This document shows positions 7,641-16,200 of a stretch of 64,000 bases of DNA, in pieces. Source of the DNA: Desulfomicrobium macestii (GTDB taxonomy: Bacteria > Desulfobacterota > Desulfovibrionia > Desulfovibrionales > Desulfomicrobiaceae). A model generated the notes under the pieces. It searched no databases. It was given only the letters and a program-made list of their open reading frames with translations, and was not told the DNA's origin. The first letter of the stretch is position 1; each line of letters begins with the position of its first letter. A program made the position numbers and the translations under genes. The DNA lies in assembly GCF_014873765.1 (NCBI RefSeq), contig NZ_JADBGG010000024.1, positions 1 through 64,000 of the forward strand, written 5' to 3'.

Positions 7641-9224
7641 TCATATCTTCATGAACTCGCCAGCATTCTTGAAGGCCGCTTTAACCCACGCTTTTGTTTC
7701 AGGAAGTGGGCTTTGGGCTCCCTTTTGAACGAACATACTCGACGTCGCATGAATGGACGTGACGTTGCCCTCTTTCGTCTGAGAACTCAAGGTAATAAGG
7801 GCTTTTTTCGCCTCTGATTGTGGGCCAAATAAGTCTTCGTAGCCCTGCCAGGTCGGGCCGGTGACGATGACGTAGCCCAAGTCGGTACGCGGGAGCGTCG
7901 TAGTCAATTTTTCATTCGCACGAACGCAGGCCCGCAAGGCGAGGGTCTTGGCCTTGTTGTCGAAGAAAAGCAGTATCACATTCTGTCCTCGATCTTCCTC
8001 AAAGACGAAAGCGATCGTCTTTGCAGAATTGTCCGACGATACCGCGTGAGTTAGTGGAAATGTTGCGGGTTGAATTGATTGCTGTCCATCTGGGATAGGC
8101 TTTGCTGGGGCCTGCTTGGTTTGCGTTTGTGTGCGGCTGAAAATGCTGGTCACTGTGGCCTGAATGGTTTTGAAGGCACCGATCAAAAGGAGGGCGGCCA
8201 GAGCGCATGCTGCTAATTTGAGCGTCAGCGCAGTCCACTTAGTTTGTTGGGTTGACGATTGTTTGTGTTGCGAATCCTGGTCGGAAAGAAGGGCTTGCAA
8301 TGTCGTGGTTAAGTCCTTGGGGGCTGCCGCCTGGGAGGACGTGCTGCCGTGAGGTGAATTCGTCTGGGCGCGGGCGTAGATGACGCCGCATTTCGGGCAT
8401 TCGCCCGCGCTAAAGTGCAGATCATCGTTTTGTGTGCGTTCATGAAAGCATTTCGGACAGATAATGCCGCCGGTCTGGGACTGAAGGACCATTGGGCTGG
8501 GTTGCGCTGCCTGGTTGGACAACGCAGCGGCCAGCAGGGGGATGATTTGATCCCTCGCCTGGACCGGAAGACTCCCGCGCTGCGAAAGAATATACGGCCG
8601 CAGGTAGCCGACATTGAGCACGGCCACGCCCCGCACCGGCCCTCGAATTTCAACGAATCCCCGCGAGAAGCAAAGGATTGGCTTGATCGACAGTCCGCGC
8701 AGTCTCTCTGCGTTCAGGTGATCCCGGAGCGAGTAGGCTTGGCTCCAGCACTGCTTCAAAAAATCCTTGAAGAATTTGCGTCCGTTTCTAAGCAAGACGT
8801 CGTGTTCCTGAGTTATGTTCCCTTTCTGGCTTTTGGTCTCAACCAAAAAGATGCCGTTGGGGCCGAGGACAACATGGTCGATGTTGAAACCAGGGAATTC
8901 GAGGTCATGGAAGACGTAGTAATCGTCAGGGAGTTCCTGAAGGGCGTCGGCGACGGCTTGTTCAGCTTTGGCGCCTGTGTCGGCGTGGGAAATGCGTTTT
9001 TTGAGCTTGATTCCGGTTTCTTCAAGCGACTCGATGGAGACGACATAGATGACAGCGACCACCGCACTCCAGAAAAGGTGGCCACGTGTGAGCAGATAGT
9101 ATCCGACAGGAAGTAGCAACAGAAAGGACAGCATGGGCAGGACGATGCGGGAGATCAGGTCCTGGTATCGAGTTTCCCCCATGGCAAAAGCACTTTTGCC
9201 CGCTGATCCATAGACCTGAGCCAT
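7641..9224 (-). CDS. membrane-anchored NERD-domain protein with zinc ribbon
   Basis: 527 residues from ATG 9224, which has GAGGAG just upstream; an upstream ATG at 9272 is possible. In order: two closely spaced hydrophobic segments near residues 30-65; a NERD (nuclease-related) domain at about 85-200 with 'NIDHVVLGPNGIFLVETKS', whose D, E and K match the PD-(D/E)XK-like core; a Cys4 zinc ribbon (CPKC ... CPKC) at about 255-280; a hydrophobic helix near 330-350; and a roughly 150-residue C-terminal domain I do not recognise. NERD proteins are thought to act on DNA, but few are characterised. It ends 70 bp upstream of the DUF3883 gene on the same strand, so the two may be co-transcribed. Confidence 0.82.
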   Translation of the reverse strand: MAQVYGSAGKSAFAMGETRYQDLISRIVLPMLSFLLLLPVGYYLLTRGHLFWSAVVAVIYVVSIESLEETGIKLKKRISHADTGAKAEQAVADALQELPDDYYVFHDLEFPGFNIDHVVLGPNGIFLVETKSQKGNITQEHDVLLRNGRKFFKDFLKQCWSQAYSLRDHLNAERLRGLSIKPILCFSRGFVEIRGPVRGVAVLNVGYLRPYILSQRGSLPVQARDQIIPLLAAALSNQAAQPSPMVLQSQTGGIICPKCFHERTQNDDLHFSAGECPKCGVIYARAQTNSPHGSTSSQAAAPKDLTTTLQALLSDQDSQHKQSSTQQTKWTALTLKLAACALAALLLIGAFKTIQATVTSIFSRTQTQTKQAPAKPIPDGQQSIQPATFPLTHAVSSDNSAKTIAFVFEEDRGQNVILLFFDNKAKTLALRACVRANEKLTTTLPRTDLGYVIVTGPTWQGYEDLFGPQSEAKKALITLSSQTKEGNVTSIHATSSMFVQKGAQSPLPETKAWVKAAFKNAGEFMKI

Positions 9225-9631
9225 TTTCTCCTCACCCGCCTGATGCATGAGCATCTGAAATATACTGCGCATTTTATTGCAGCCATTCTGATAAGCCTCA
9301 CCTGCGCAAGAGTGTCAAGAATTATAGGATGTAAGACATGTTGAACGGTGTTATTGAATTCGTGTCGAAAAATAGCGTTTGTCAGACGCGAGGCGAAACA
9401 GAGTGTTTCTAATACGCCTTCCTTGGGGCTTTTTCGTCTTGAATAGTGGACATCGTTTCAGGCTGTTGGGACGATGTCCGGATCTGGCATCAAATTTGGC
9501 CGTCCAGCTTTCGCTGAGCGGCCTTGAGAGGTGTCTAGAATCTGTCGAAGATGTCCGCGACTGTGGTTTTTAGCCTCGGATATACCCTGATTCTCATGCC
9601 AACCCGGTGGGGTAGCCGCTTTCTTGTCAGC
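9225..9631. other. gene-free spacer
   Basis: About 400 bases with no convincing gene on either strand. It separates the NERD and GIY-YIG genes. A short inverted repeat, GGCCGTCCAGC/GCTGAGCGGCC, lies near 9499-9525. It may hold the promoter of the NERD/DUF3883 pair or the decayed end of an older gene. Confidence 0.4.
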
Positions 9632-10312
9632 TTAAGACCTATTTTGTCCCTCTCTGTTCAGCAGAGACTCCGGGTATGCAGAGCTTGCAACTCCGATCAT
9701 GAGATATTCTAGAAATGTGAGGCGTGTTGGTCCGAAATTATTCCATATGCCGACTTCAGAACTCCGCCAAGCCTTGGCCCAAAAATGAACAGGAATTTTT
9801 AGTTTGGGGTATTGTCTTGGAAATTCTTCAAAGAGTCGAGAAGCCCAATTGGTATACTTGGATGTTACCTTTTCGCGCGGATGATCAAGCACAGCGACAG
9901 CACTCAAGTCACCTATGTGGTAAGCGTAACCATCTCCCCATCGTGCGAATTTTGATTTGTCTCGGTGTAGGTTAGCAATATTTGCAGAAAGATTTCCGCC
10001 ATTTTTTCCAATACTCTCAGCTTTTCCGATGTATAACGGGATTACATCATCGTGGTTGCTAATGGTGTACATGAGATAAATTAGACCGTCGTATTCCCCG
10101 CGTCCGGATTTCCAGTCATCAATTAGAATATCAGATTCAGCCAGAACAAGGGTTTCCATTTGAATGCTCCGCCGAAGTACCTGTCTCGGTCGAGAGCGGC
10201 CAATTGTGTCCGTTGAGACAAATTTTTTATCGAATGTGTCAAACAGAGGTACGCCATTTTGGGCAACTTGTTGAACGAGACAGAATTTATTCCATATCTC
10301 CAGATGGTTCAT
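9632..10312 (-). CDS. GIY-YIG-type nuclease
   Basis: 226 residues from ATG 10312; a GTG three codons upstream is an alternative. The GIY-YIG core appears as 'GLIYLMY' (residues 76-82) and 'PLYIGKAE' (92-99), followed by a basic stretch, a conserved Glu in 'LEYLMIGV' (about 202) and an Asn in 'LLNREG' near the end. These are the expected metal-binding and terminal positions of the fold. The N-terminal 70 residues are unassigned and may bind the target. GIY-YIG enzymes cut DNA in repair, restriction or homing. No methylase is nearby, so a solitary defence or anti-plasmid role is only a guess. Confidence 0.75.
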   Translation of the reverse strand: MNHLEIWNKFCLVQQVAQNGVPLFDTFDKKFVSTDTIGRSRPRQVLRRSIQMETLVLAESDILIDDWKSGRGEYDGLIYLMYTISNHDDVIPLYIGKAESIGKNGGNLSANIANLHRDKSKFARWGDGYAYHIGDLSAVAVLDHPREKVTSKYTNWASRLFEEFPRQYPKLKIPVHFWAKAWRSSEVGIWNNFGPTRLTFLEYLMIGVASSAYPESLLNREGQNRS

Positions 10313-10417
10313 ATTACTCACTGAGTAAATCTAATAACTATTTTAATTAACGAATTAAATAAGTATGATGCATTGAAATTTCATAAATGTGTCGCTGATT
10401 ATGATAAAAACATCGGC

Positions 10418-11359
10418 TCAATCGAGTTTGAAACGATGCCGATGCCACTCCAGATTCTCCGTTGCAGGGTAGTAGCACTCCCTATCCGGCAGGATCATGG
10501 GTCGGTGCGCAAACTGCTGGATATGTCCGGGAAGGTTGCCGTCGCGGGTTATCGAACGGGCGACAATGACGCGGTAGTCGTCGTCGAAACCCACCAGGCC
10601 GCTGTCGAAGGTCCAGTGGCAGAGCTTGCACAGGGCCAGGCCGTTGGTGGGGCTATCGTCGTGGGACACGGCCCAGTCCTTGATGTGGGCGGCGTCCACC
10701 ACGGTGCGGCTATCCGGTGAGATGATGCGGATGCCGCACAGGGCGCAGCGGTGGTCGTAGACTTTGACGATGACCCTGCGGAACGCCTGGTCGCGGACGG
10801 GCTTTTCCACCGGCTTTTCGTAGGCCGCCGGAGTTTCCCGGAGGAGTTTGGCGGCATAATTGAAAGCCGAGACCTGGGTCTTGGCCAGATCGAGCAGGGG
10901 CTTTTCCAAGGATGGCACGAAGCATCGGCGGATCAGTTCCAGTCGGGCCGTTGCGCGGGTCAGCGGGTTTTGGAGTAGTTCGAAGGCTGCCTCGTCCAGG
11001 GAAGCGAAGGCGTATCGCTCCCGCACGTTCTTCCAGGAAGACGGTTCGGTTGCGGGCAGCATCTTGCCGGGAAGAGGGTGCAGTACCCAGAAACCGTCCG
11101 TCTGCAGATAGAAGAAGGGCAGATGGATGCTCGGGCGCAGGCGGTCGGGCAGGATGGCGTTCCAGTAGAGCATGAACGCGTCGGTCAGGTCTTCGTCAGG
11201 CACGATCCGATTTTCCGTGATCCTGCCAGCATCCATGAGGTCGAGCACGGCCAGGAGCAGGAAAGGCTTGTACGGCGCCCGGCCAAGGGTTTCCTCCGTC
11301 CAAGTGCTTCTGTTGGTATCCTGCCTGATGGATGGGAACGTGAAGGGCGGGTTAAGCAT
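10418..11359 (-). CDS. HNH endonuclease (putative restriction endonuclease)
   Basis: 313 residues. The N-terminal 120 residues are the 'YKPFLLLAVLDLM' type domain common in putative restriction endonucleases. The HNH domain (about 205-285) has CALCG, then 'VDAAHI', then 'NGLALCKLCHWTFD', giving the zinc Cys4 and the His/Asn/His of the motif. No cognate methyltransferase lies in the window, so this is either a modification-dependent enzyme, an orphan, or part of a larger lost system. Confidence 0.85.
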   Translation of the reverse strand: MLNPPFTFPSIRQDTNRSTWTEETLGRAPYKPFLLLAVLDLMDAGRITENRIVPDEDLTDAFMLYWNAILPDRLRPSIHLPFFYLQTDGFWVLHPLPGKMLPATEPSSWKNVRERYAFASLDEAAFELLQNPLTRATARLELIRRCFVPSLEKPLLDLAKTQVSAFNYAAKLLRETPAAYEKPVEKPVRDQAFRRVIVKVYDHRCALCGIRIISPDSRTVVDAAHIKDWAVSHDDSPTNGLALCKLCHWTFDSGLVGFDDDYRVIVARSITRDGNLPGHIQQFAHRPMILPDRECYYPATENLEWHRHRFKLD

Positions 11360-11389
11360 GGGGCCTTTTAGCGCCCATGGTAGGAAATG

Positions 11390-11572
11390 TCAGTAGCGGA
11401 TCATGAACTTCAGCAACTTTTCATGCTCATGATGACAGCCGAGGCAAGATTGGTGCAGTTTTGAACCGTTCCTCCCCCTTACGATCAATTTCCCGGCGTC
11501 AGGAAATTGATCCTTGAATTCGACAAGGTGATAATCTGCGTTCATCAGCGCAATCCGTGGAGTATTTATCAT
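11390..11572 (-). CDS. possible small or truncated ORF upstream of the HNH gene
   Basis: A 60-codon frame that ends 30 bp before the HNH gene on the same strand and could be read upstream as far as the IS3 end at 11598. The C-terminal part has a 'CLGCHHEHEK' segment. It may be the 3' end of a gene cut by the IS insertion. I cannot assign a family, and it may be non-coding. Confidence 0.3.
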   Translation of the reverse strand: MINTPRIALMNADYHLVEFKDQFPDAGKLIVRGRNGSKLHQSCLGCHHEHEKLLKFMIRY

Positions 11573-11597
11573 TGTCAAAGGGGGTGATTTCGCCCCC

Positions 11598-11735
11598 TGA
11601 CCTGCCGGGAAACTGCGAACCTTCAATATTTGGGGGGCCTCACGGTTCAGGTTTTTTCCATATTGGCGACAGATGTGTTCGGGCGTAGTGTTGTCCAGGT
11701 TTGAATGTGGGCGAACGGAGCTGTAGCGCCGTCGT
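11598..11735 (-). mobile_element. IS3-family element, terminal remnant (second copy)
   Basis: It begins with the same TGACCTGCCGGGAAAC terminus as the remnant at 240. Read on the minus strand it encodes 'SVRPHSN' followed by 'TTPEHICRQYGKNLN', the hallmark C-terminal end of the IS3/IS481 integrase core. Frameshifts have destroyed the frame. It lies in the same orientation as the copy at 240-400. Confidence 0.65.
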
Positions 11736-11768
11736 CCAAAGAACGACGCGAAACGTGGAGGTGTAAGC

Positions 11769-12170
11769 GTGAATTATGTGGGATCGTGTCTGTGCGGCAA
11801 GGTCGCCTTCGAGGTCGAAGGCGAATTCGAGAGTTTCTATTTGTGCCATTGCGAACGGTGCCGCAAGGATACCGGGTCGGCCCATGCGGCCAACCTGTTT
11901 TCGTCCACGGCGAATCTACGCTGGCTATCGGGCGAGAACCTGGTGAAGACCTTCAACTTCAACAATACAGGTCACATAAAGAGTTTCTGTGCCGAATGCG
12001 GCTCTGCCTTGCCGAACATCCAAATGGACGGCAAGCTGCTGGTGCTCCCAGCGGGCAGTCTCGACTGCGATGCCCCAATTCCGCCCACGGCCCATATCTT
12101 CGTTTCCCGTAAAGCCAATTGGGACAAGGGGATGGAAATGCTTCCCACTTTTGAGGAACTGCCTGAGTAA
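11769..12170 (+). CDS. GFA/CENP-V family zinc protein
   Basis: 133 residues, the usual length of the glutathione-dependent formaldehyde-activating (GFA) fold. The zinc-binding cysteines are visible: C-x-C near residue 7, C-x-C-x2-C near 30-35 and C-x2-C in 'FCAECG'. Most members are zinc proteins of unknown substrate, and the original formaldehyde-glutathione role is disputed. It starts 34 bp after the IS3 remnant. A GTG/ATG choice is not an issue because the ATG at 11769 begins the domain. Confidence 0.85.
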   Translation: MNYVGSCLCGKVAFEVEGEFESFYLCHCERCRKDTGSAHAANLFSSTANLRWLSGENLVKTFNFNNTGHIKSFCAECGSALPNIQMDGKLLVLPAGSLDCDAPIPPTAHIFVSRKANWDKGMEMLPTFEELPE

Positions 12171-12303
12171 CCCGTTTCGTCCTTCTTCCATCCTGGAGTA
12201 ATGGCTCAGGCCGTCCAGATGGCTCGTCGGACTTCCAATGCGCACAAAAGTGGAATTAAGCGTCGAGCTTTGTGAATAAGTATCAGCAAGTTAGTTCAGG
12301 CCA

Positions 12304-12420
12304 TCAACCTGGTTTTGAAGCGTAATTGGTGCCTGCCATGGAGCGGTAGATGATCTTCAGCCATTTTGGTGAGCAGGTGTCGTCGCCCAGGGCGTGCAGG
12401 AGCCGGGTAGGTAGGGTTCG
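12304..12420 (-). repeat. 3'-end gene remnant, copy A of a direct repeat
   Basis: On the minus strand this encodes 'LLHALGDDT', then 'KWLKIIYRSMAGTNY' and a stop at 12304. Bases 12326-12405 match 13701-13790 at roughly three quarters of positions, including the identical GGTGCCTGCCATGGA. The parent gene is unknown to me. With copy B it brackets the ADP-ribosylglycohydrolase-like gene. The rest of the 12171-12530 gap holds nothing else that I can support. Confidence 0.55.
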
Positions 12421-12530
12421 AGCTTCCCTTAGTCGGGGGAGAAGTCTTCGACTGTTTCGCATACGGATGCGCACGTTTCTGGCGCGTGCCGCGTTTGCGT
12501 GAGGGAAGCCTGAACAACACGAAGGCTCAC

Positions 12531-13667
12531 TCAGGGCCCGGTCGTGCAAAAGGGGGAAAGCAAGGCCGCCATTTCCGCCTGTATGGCCTGATGGTCCACG
12601 AGTCGTTCAAACCAGTCATCGACTGTCATGCCGCACGACAGGCCGACAATGCCTCCGAGCACCGCGCCGCGATGGGCGTTTTCGCCGCCCAGGTTGGTGT
12701 TGGCCAGCAGGGCGGCCTTGAGATCGGTGCGGTATTTGAACGCCAGGAACAGAAGGCTGGGCCATGAATCGCTGATGTAGCATGCGGTGGAATACCTGCC
12801 GCCGACGATATCCCGGTCTGTCCGGGCGCGTTCGGCCATCTGCGCGAGATCAAGGCCCATGGTTGTGCGGGCTGCCTCCAGCAGATGGCGGTCAGGGGAC
12901 TCGTCCGCCTCGCGCAGCAGCAGGCCGGCGACAAGGGCGACATACCCGTCGCAGATGCGGCCCAACGACTCGTCCGGGTGGGTCAGGAAGAGGTGCTCCC
13001 GGCAGGTCGCCTGCACCGTGGTCAATGCGGTTCCCTGCAGCAGTTCGCTGATGGCCAGGGGGCCGATGGTGACCAGCCCGCCCATGGACGGGGTGTCGTG
13101 GGTCCGTGCGCCGCATTTATGGGGAGGCTTTCCGGCGACGAGGTTGGCAAAGAAGCCGCGGTGGTACGATTCGGCGTAGGTGTCCCGGTGCCGGGGCGGG
13201 TCGGCGGTCATGAACTCGATGTAGGACTGCAGGAAGTGGTCGCGGCTGTAGCGGCCGTCGTTCTCGATGATGGAACGCATGAGCACCCGGGCGCAGTGGG
13301 CGTTGAGGGTGTTGTCGCCGGCTTGCATGCCATGGTGATAGTGCCGGTTGGCCTGGCCCCAGAGGTGTCGCCGGCCCTTGAGGATGACCGATCCGATGAT
13401 CTCCGGAGAACCTGGCTGGCCTTGGTCCTGCCCCGACCGTCCGCCACGCCGGGTGGAATGGAGCGACATGATCGATGAGGGGTGGAATTCCGGCGCGGCT
13501 TCAAGGTCTTTGATGCCGCCGGGAAAGGCGCGTTCGATATCGGCGGTATTGTAGTACCAGTGCACCGGCATGGCCAGGGAGTCGCCGACAAAGAGCGAGG
13601 CGAGGGCCGCCGACGCCCGCTGCAGGGATACGGATGGCGCAGGGCGGTGGTTTTGCGTTGGTTCCAT
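12531..13667 (-). CDS. ADP-ribosylglycohydrolase-like protein
   Basis: 378 residues from ATG 13667 (CAGGA 9 bases upstream); in-frame starts at 13703, 13715 and 13751 exist but lie in the repeat copy. The fold is that of the ADP-ribosylglycohydrolase/DraG/crystallin-J1 family: an N-terminal 'ASLFVGDSLAMPVHW', a central 'GDNTLNAHC', and a C-terminal 'GGENAHRGAVLGGIVGL'. In active DraG-type enzymes the last block is usually GGD-x-DT and supplies metal-binding aspartates; here it is GGENAHR. The protein may therefore act on another substrate or have lost activity. It has no partner ADP-ribosyltransferase nearby. Confidence 0.75.
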   Translation of the reverse strand: MEPTQNHRPAPSVSLQRASAALASLFVGDSLAMPVHWYYNTADIERAFPGGIKDLEAAPEFHPSSIMSLHSTRRGGRSGQDQGQPGSPEIIGSVILKGRRHLWGQANRHYHHGMQAGDNTLNAHCARVLMRSIIENDGRYSRDHFLQSYIEFMTADPPRHRDTYAESYHRGFFANLVAGKPPHKCGARTHDTPSMGGLVTIGPLAISELLQGTALTTVQATCREHLFLTHPDESLGRICDGYVALVAGLLLREADESPDRHLLEAARTTMGLDLAQMAERARTDRDIVGGRYSTACYISDSWPSLLFLAFKYRTDLKAALLANTNLGGENAHRGAVLGGIVGLSCGMTVDDWFERLVDHQAIQAEMAALLSPFCTTGP

Positions 13668-13700
13668 GGGAACATCCTGCACGACCTCCGCCTTGATGTC

Positions 13701-13800
13701 CATGGTGCCTGCCATGGATAGATGGTCGTCACCGATTCCAGTGAGAGGCATCGTCGCCCAGAGTATGCAGGAGTCGGAATATGTCCAAGACGCGAGCCAC
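13701..13800 (-). repeat. 3'-end gene remnant, copy B of a direct repeat
   Basis: On the minus strand it encodes 'VARVLDIFRLLHTLGDD', then a stop and a 4-base deletion before 'SMAGT', so it is a decayed version of copy A. It lies just upstream of the ADP-ribosylglycohydrolase-like gene. Bases 13801-14014 hold nothing else I recognise. Confidence 0.55.
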
Positions 13801-14014
13801 GCTTTGCGGGTCGTCGACTGATCATGCCGAGCAACAAGAGAGGGTAAGAGCGAACATGGCCGGGCGGGGGATAAACGTGGTCAGCGTTCTTCAGCATGAA
13901 TTCAACTTGTCGGCATTCATTTTTCGAGATACTTAATTTTGATGCTTGAATTAACACTCTGTCTTCCTTAAAGGAAAAACAGCAAATTCAAGATAATAAT
14001 TTAACCCCTTCAAC

Positions 14015-14185
14015 ATGCCAACATTTCGCCATTATGATTTGAGCCTGCTCAACCCCGCCTTTGACTCGCCGTTGGTGGACGTGCTGACTGAACTGGAGCA
14101 CTTGCGTCGACTGCGCCTGGTAGGCACCACGATATTGGATACTTATGTCCAAAACAAGGTTCGCTGTCGCCTTCTTGTAAATTGA
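14015..14185 (+). pseudogene. Fic-family protein, N-terminal fragment
   Basis: 56 codons beginning '[20 protein letters not shown]' and running through '[14 protein letters not shown]', a strong match to the N-terminal end of Fic/DOC-type AMPylation proteins (normally about 350-400 residues). Homology ends near 14134 and the frame stops at 14183. The HPFxxGNG catalytic centre is absent, so this is a dead remnant. Confidence 0.7.
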
Positions 14186-14245
14186 CTTGTACGTAATGTG
14201 TCCCGACTTCTTTGATCTCAATCTGGTCCAATTGAATCGTGATTT

Positions 14246-14596
14246 TTAAATGACCTTATTTTTCCCAGAGATTTCTTTTTCAATACACTCGACAACAAAA
14301 GAATTAATGCTCTTTCCGCGCATTGTCGCTGCATTTGAAACAGTTCTATGCAATTAAGATGTCATTCGAATTTAAATTTTTTCACAGTATGGTTTTTCTG
14401 GTGTCTTGCCAAGCGCTGCACAATGGTCAATATAGTCATCTATCGCATCCTTCATCGCTTCTTTTAGATCATCGACAGATTTTGCATAAAAAGTGATCGT
14501 GTCGTTAATATCCAGTATCTCTCCTCGTAATAACTCGCATTCATTGTCAAATTCAATAAGAGCAGAATATCCGTTATATGCCATTGGACTGTTCAT
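14246..14596 (-). pseudogene. hicB: hicB-type antitoxin, frameshifted
   Basis: An intact first part (ATG 14596 with GGGAG upstream, stop at 14372-14374) encodes a HicB N-terminal domain: 'YNGYSALIEFD', 'ILDINDTITFYAKSVDDL' and 'DYIDHCAALGKTPEKPY'. A different frame just downstream (about 14246-14345) encodes the missing ribbon-helix-helix end, 'RTVSNAATMRGKSINSFVVE'. Rejoining them needs one inserted base near 14366 and removal of an in-frame TAA. No hicA toxin gene is visible on either side. I conclude the antitoxin is broken. Confidence 0.75.
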
Positions 14597-14824
14597 GGTG
14601 TTACTCCCATTTTTTGTCTGTCAGGGCCGAGCCCGATTGATGCCTCTGTTAACGTGAAGATAGCTCATTGTTCCCAATTCCAAACCAAGCCTAGATGAGT
14701 AAATTCCTGCCCGCCAATCTACTCACTTCCCCCAACGCTACGCCTGTCCCTTCGAGTTTAATCCTGCCAGTTGGTTCCATTTTCCCAGGGCACGACGATG
14801 ATCGCCGCAGGAGGAGCTTCGGCA

Positions 14825-14850
14825 AGAAAAAGCCTCGGAATCCGAGGCAA
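14825..14850 (-). terminator. rho-independent terminator after the TPR gene
   Basis: The palindrome GCCTCGGAATCCGAGGC at 14832-14848 is followed, on the minus strand, by a run of T. It lies 24 bp past the stop of the TPR gene. Confidence 0.8.
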
Positions 14851-14871
14851 TTGTTTTTGAACCACCACTTT

Positions 14872-15492
14872 TCATACGCGTTTTGTGGCCACGGTCTCTT
14901 TTTCCTTGTCCCACAACAGGGTGGGTTTGGGATATTTTTTGTCCAGTTCGTAGGCTCGCTGGAAATCGCGGTAGGCTTCGGTGATGTTTTTGAGCTTCAA
15001 GAGAACAGTGCCGCGCTGATAGTGATAATCGGCGACTCCCGGCCTGAGGTTTATCAGCTGGCTCAAGTCCTTGTAGGCTTGTGCGTGCAGCGCCATGCGA
15101 CGGCAGAGCTGCGAGCGGCCGTAAAGCGCCTTGGCGTGGTTTGGGTCCAGGGTGACCGCCAGGGTGTATCTGACAAGAGCCTCCTGAAAGTGCTCGGCCC
15201 TGGCCAGAGCCTCTCCCAGCGCAAAATGGGCATCCGCCGAATCGGGAGCCTGATTTGCGGCTTTGGTGAATGATGCGATGGCTCCTGCAAGGTTTTGTCC
15301 TTCTTGCGATCCTTGTTCGACTTTCATGTTTTGACTTGCCTGTGTTGCCGCCATGCGCGCATTTTTTACGTCAGGCGATGCAAACGATGCCTGATCTTTC
15401 GCATGGAACTCCCCGGCTCGGCACATGATCGGGCCGACGAGAGTCAGGAATGCGAGAGTAACCAGGCAAATGAGTAGGGTGGAGTTTTTCAT
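14872..15492 (-). CDS. exported TPR protein
   Basis: 206 residues: an N-terminal signal peptide (about 1-26, hydrophobic core 'LLICLVTLAFLTLVG'), a short Gln/Ala-rich linker, and three to four tetratricopeptide repeats (about 65-190) with the usual A-x-x-x-x-P spacing, for example 'ALVRYTLAVTLDPNHAKALYGRS'. TPR proteins are scaffolds for protein-protein contacts; here it should act in the periplasm. It has its own ribosome site (AAGGAGG) and terminator, so it is a single-gene unit. The partner is unknown. Confidence 0.8.
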   Translation of the reverse strand: MKNSTLLICLVTLAFLTLVGPIMCRAGEFHAKDQASFASPDVKNARMAATQASQNMKVEQGSQEGQNLAGAIASFTKAANQAPDSADAHFALGEALARAEHFQEALVRYTLAVTLDPNHAKALYGRSQLCRRMALHAQAYKDLSQLINLRPGVADYHYQRGTVLLKLKNITEAYRDFQRAYELDKKYPKPTLLWDKEKETVATKRV

Positions 15493-16200
15493 GTTTCCTC
15501 CTTGTGTATGTACGTACGTTGTTGTTTTTTGCGGGACGCAATGTTTCCAGTTTTTCCTGGATTGACCAAAAATACCGATTAGTATTTATTTGATCGTCAT
15601 TTGGTGTTATTAATTAAACCGTATTTAATATTTTTTATGTATTCTAATGATTATAATTTAATAACATGCTTAATTTTTTAATGATTTAAATTCTTAAATT
15701 TGGCGATTCGAGCTCTTTTATACGTGTTTATATGTATGAAATTTTATAAAAAAGTAAACACTAATAACTAATTTTCTTCCAACAAATAAAAATACCTACA
15801 TATATTTTTCATAAATGAATTTAATACGTAGGTATTTATTTTTAAAAACAGATTTGTTTTTCCGCCAAACGAAATTCAAAGTGTCTTTGTTTGTTAAGTT
15901 GAGTATACATAATTTTTCAAAATAGTTAGTTATGTTTATTTATTTCAGGCTGATTCTCAAATTATGTTGAACGCATTTAATAGAGACATGCACATGCTTT
16001 CCGATACATATTTTCAATATGTTATGGGGAAGATGCAAAAAGCCGTGAGAGAACCTGGACGCAATGTCAGCGAAGGCGGAAATCGAAGCGTTTTCTTGGT
16101 GGTTAAAAAGGCGCGGGTTTTTTTTTGAAGGGACTAACGGCTTTTTGTAGTGAACTCTGTTCTGAAATAAAGCGGAAAAACTTTTTATCCAGGACTTGCC
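15493..16200. other. AT-rich gene-free region with an inverted repeat
   Basis: About 700 bases, much more AT-rich than the flanks, with no supportable gene. AAATACCTAC (about 15788-15799) pairs with GTAGGTATTT (15828-15837) around a long AT loop, which may be a terminator or protein-binding site. The region may be an old insertion or a silenced regulatory zone. Confidence 0.45.

Noticed and set aside
11390-11572. CXXCH-like segment suggesting a cytochrome
   Set aside because: There is no signal peptide or second heme motif, and the frame is a short possible remnant; the match is likely chance.
14135-14231. Minus-strand stretch beginning 'MDQIEIKEVGTHYVQV' next to the fic fragment
   Set aside because: It looks coding-like for about 30 codons but then runs into the fic antisense; too short to call more than an unidentified remnant.
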